Assembly: GCF_901709675.1 (NCBI RefSeq)
Contig: NC_051093.1
Span: forward strand, 8,299,553 to 8,363,552
Reading direction: 5' to 3'
DNA length: 64,000 nucleotides
Source of the DNA: Syngnathus acus
Lineage: Eukaryota > Chordata > Actinopteri > Syngnathiformes > Syngnathidae
Shown: piece by piece, positions 60,701-64,000 of the stretch
Layout of the letters: each line of letters begins with the position of its first letter
Position numbering within the stretch: the stretch's first letter is position 1
Made by a program: the position numbers and the translations under genes
The notes under the pieces: generated by a model
The model's input: the letters and a program-made list of their open reading frames with translations, nothing else
Told to the model about the DNA's origin: nothing
The model's database searches: none

Positions 60701-61882
60701 TAATCGCAATTTATTTATTACATAAATACGCTCAGTAAAATAAGATAACTGCGTTCATTCATACTGGTGCATTTATTTGACTATAAGGGATTTTTAAATA
60801 ACAAAATAGTAGTAAATTGTTTGCTTTGTTGTCTCCGCGTGGGAATTTGCATGACTAGTCTGCGCCTTCTCTGTCCAAGCGCCAGGCCTGAAATCTGTCC
60901 GCTAAAAACATACCAAGCATGAGGGGCAGCTCGGCTTGTCCGCTTTCTGATCCCAGGGTCAGCAAACAGGCAGAGAGGGAAGAAGTCCATGAGTAGGAAG
61001 CAAAGACCAACGTCTTTGCCTTTTCCCAGCCGTTCCCTTCTAATCAGGCTCCCTCATTCCTTGTTCTCTCGGTCCGGTGGAGCAGAGCGTGACGAGACAG
61101 CCCGGTGTTTTGGAATGGCGCTCTGCATCCAGAAAATGGCACCGTAACATTAAATAGTGCAGATTTTATTTCTTTTATTTTTATTGTTTATTATTATTTC
61201 ATTTGATTTTTTTTTTCAAATTTTAAATTCAGGAAAAAAATTAATTTAATAATATACAGACCAAATGTAATCATTCAAGTAAATCATCATAAATATTTCT
61301 AGTTCATTTCTTCCATCTTAACGGCAATAAATGTCCGTCATTGGATTTAGGACGATGCAGAGCGTGGATATAAGGTAAGAAGAAAAGCTTGGTATAAAGC
61401 TGATGCAGAATGCCACGCTGAAAACAAAGGGAGAGGGAGGGCAGATATTCAGGCTAGTGGCGCCGCTTGGCAGCATTTGGCACCCGAAGCCGCTGCTTCG
61501 TTTAGAAGATGCCAGCTTTTCAAACCGACACACAGTCCCTGCCAACTTCTCTCCTTCTGATCCTTTCTCCCGCTTTCTCTCTGTCTCTCTTGCTTACGTT
61601 CGCTCTCATTTCATCACTTGGGTTTGCCATTGCTTTGTTTACGTTTCTCAACTCTGTGCATCCCTCGCGCCCTTTACGATTTCTCCTATGGATGTTTCAC
61701 ACCTATGGCTTGCAAGAAATTTGAGACTCTCATTGTTGAAACAAATCTTTGATTCACTTTTTGTGTGAGGAGAGATTATTTTAAAAGAAAAAGAAAGCAT
61801 ATTTTCTACTTCCTTTGCTTTTTTTTGGCCCCAGCAATGGTCCTATTACATTTAGTCAGGTCCGAAACAAAATGGCGGTTCG

Positions 61883-61884
<2 letters not shown>

Positions 61885-61965
<81 letters not shown>
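61885..61965 (+). repeat. (TC)40 microsatellite
   Basis: 81 bp of uninterrupted TC; the other strand encodes only an artefactual Glu-Arg repeat. Confidence 0.97.
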
Positions 61966-61966
<1 letters not shown>

Positions 61967-63351
61967 AATTTATTAAATGATGAATTTGGGCACACATACT
62001 TTTGTGTATATGTATATATGTGTACGTTCATATATATATAGTACATATATATATTCTCACACATGCACTAATACAAAGGACAGGTGCCTGATGGACTTCC
62101 AGGAAGTGAGGAATGTGCATTATTATTGTAGCGGGGGCCAGAGACTTTAGATACGTGCCCATGAGTGATGAGCAAAATGCTAAACGCCGAGTTTGGGGGA
62201 AGACGGAATTACTCAATAATGATCAGAAAATTAGAGCCATTATTAGGGGGGGAGAGTAAACAGGCCTCTCAAAGTGTGAAAGGGCCCCATTCAGCTGGAC
62301 CAGGAGCAGGACTCCTTTCTTCTTTTCATGGATCCACCCATGGCCTCGAGAGCCCAGCTTTTGTTTGCTGAAATAACAGAGTGAATATACGGGGTCCCAT
62401 AGGGGGAGGCGGGGGGGGGGGTGTCTCTTCCCAGTGTGAATCACAGTATGGAATAAAGCCTCAGACTGTAAAGTACACCCCATACATAAAAGTCCTCGTT
62501 GGAGTTATCTATTCACAAAGTGATGCCCTTGTAAAAGTTCTAATCAGACTTGCCTACTGATTTTTTTTTTTTTTTGCGATGCATTTAAATGAGACCCGAT
62601 GATATTCTGAAAGTCGTACATGCTAAAAGTCGGCGGTGGGCGGAAACCAGGCGCAAACTTCTGTTTGTTAGTGTGAATGTTGAAATGAATGGCATGAGAA
62701 ATAAAAGCGCCGCATTTCTGAGCAGCTGAGCAGCAAATGTGTCACTCAGACAGTGATTTCAACTCTGAGAAAGTTCTCGGGTAGTTGAAGTTTCTTTGGA
62801 GTAATACTGTCACACGCTAGCTTTGTGCAGTAAATCAATAATTTTCTATTTATGATAGGTGACTCATTTGTCCCATATTTTTGCATCTTATGTATTTCTC
62901 TGACGGCAATTAAATCCAGGCAACAGCTCTCTGCTTGTGATAAAAAAAAAAAAACTGACAAATTCACTCACTTCTCTCTGTAAGATGAAAATATGATCCA
63001 TATTTGTGTAAAAATTCTTGAACTGTGATTTAGGGTGTGCTCATCAAGTATATCATCTGTCAATGATCGTATTTTTACACAATCTACAGAAGTGTTGCCA
63101 AAGATTCATTGAGATAGACACATTAATGGGCCAGACCACCCCCAAAAAGAAAACCTCTGGTTATGAATCATAAAAAGGCCAACTGGTAGAGCCCAAAGAG
63201 ATTAAAACAATGGGAACTCAAAGAAGTTGCGTAACTCTGCTAAGGCCAAAGTAAAGCATGGAGTTATTGTTTTGTTCAATTTTCAGCCAGGCAATAGTAG
63301 AAGGCCTTAGTTTGTTGGAAATTGCATCATCGCGCAGACAAACAAGTGTGT

Positions 63352-63372
63352 GGGGGGGGGGGGGGGGGGGGG
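63352..63372 (+). repeat. poly-G run of 21 bases
   Basis: A perfect run of 21 G preceded by GTGT. It is potentially quadruplex-forming; length may be unreliable. Confidence 0.9.
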
Positions 63373-63749
63373 TAGTTGGCCAAGGCAGTATAATAGTTTA
63401 TTACTTTCTTGGCATGGCAGATAATAACAAAATCAGCCAACCTCTGAAACAAATTTGTTTGTTATTTTTCAAATTTTATAATTAGGTAAATTATACAGTA
63501 TCAAATTGTTAATGGAATGTGAGGTGCATTTTTATAGGTTGAAATTTGGCCACAAGAGCAAAGTTAGTAAATTGGTCCAGGTATGCAATTTTTTTTTTTT
63601 TTTTTTATCAAGACGAATCTGATTTTTTTTAATCCATTTTTTATATTATTATTATGACTACTATGATGATGATATTATTATATAATCTTATTTTTAAGAA
63701 AATGGATGAATAACTCAACATAGCGTTTGCTCATTAAGAAAGTATTACA

Positions 63750-64000
63750 AAGCCTCTCCCATGATGTCGCATTAAGAATTATCATCATAATTTCCCAGTT
63801 ACTCCCTTTTAAGTCCCAAACAGATTCTGCATTAAGAGCCGAGGTCAGAGCTTTAACACCACACATTAAATACTCAACCGATGTATTTTCCTGCACATCA
63901 CCCCGACTCTGGAACTCTCTCCCCCAGTCTGTCTGTGACTCACCCACACTCCCCATATTTAAGTCCCGTCTAAAAACTTACCTCTTCTCCCAAGCGCATG
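63750..64000 (+). pseudogene. non-LTR retrotransposon ORF2 C-terminus fragment (L2/Rex1-type), decayed
   Basis: The plus strand from 63901 reads PRLWNSLPQSVCDSPTLPIF then KSRLKTYLFSQAH to the edge. This is the conserved C-terminal block found in many L2/Rex1-like reverse-transcriptase ORFs of fish (P-x-LWNSLP ... F-K-x-x-LKT-x-LF). Upstream to about 63750 the similarity is weaker and frame-broken. The element is cut by the right edge and sits inside nfix intron 2. Confidence 0.75.

Noticed and set aside
61806-61997. Glu-Arg / Leu-Ser repeat protein frames
   Set aside because: Direct translation of the TC microsatellite on either strand.

Overview
The window is vertebrate nuclear DNA, most likely from a teleost fish. 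The evidence is short phase-consistent introns with GT/AG borders, very long CA/GT and CT microsatellites, and fish-type transposon debris (hAT-like MITE, Tc1-like end, non-LTR retrotransposon tails). It also carries five genes that belong to vertebrate-wide families. There is no sign of bacterial or viral gene organisation. All family assignments rest on reading the translations against families I know; no search was run.

Layout. (1) 1-689, + strand: the last four exons of a C2H2 zinc-finger gene, best match znf653. (2) 2975-4199, +: a complete seven-coding-exon tetraspanin most like TSPAN1, with a probable non-coding first exon ending at 2036. (3) 5340-10270, +: a complete 18-coding-exon ttc39a-like gene (563 aa) packed into 5 kb. 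(4) 10896-11693, -: the two-exon gadd45gip1/CRIF1 gene (mitoribosomal protein mL64), convergent with ttc39a. (5) 11.8-27.5 kb: a gene desert with scattered repeats and some blocks that look like regulatory conserved DNA. (6) 27.5 kb to the right edge, +: the 5' half of an nfix gene. Its canonical first coding exon is at 39115-39141 and its 532-bp DNA-binding-domain exon at 57048-57579; later exons lie beyond the window. The right edge (about 63.75-64 kb) is a decayed non-LTR retrotransposon reverse-transcriptase ORF end.

The most interesting signal is the nfix 5' end. Besides the canonical exon (MYSPYCLTQ), two other places would splice in phase 0 onto the DNA-binding exon. One is a CpG-island exon whose ATG is its very last codon (28376-28378), which would give a protein starting Met-Asp-Glu-Phe. 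The other is an open exon at 56552-56719, adding 56 residues that resemble the alternative N-terminus known from mammalian NFIA isoforms. NFI genes elsewhere use several promoters, so the idea is plausible, but RNA data are needed. The DNA-binding exon also carries two substitutions at positions I recall as invariant in the human NFI paralogs.

The genes do not form a pathway: a transcription factor, a membrane scaffold, a TPR protein, a mitoribosome subunit and a developmental transcription factor. Their linkage reflects ancient synteny. gadd45gip1-nfix (and znf653) correspond to human 19p13, while tspan1 and ttc39a correspond to human chromosome 1p, which contains NFIA.
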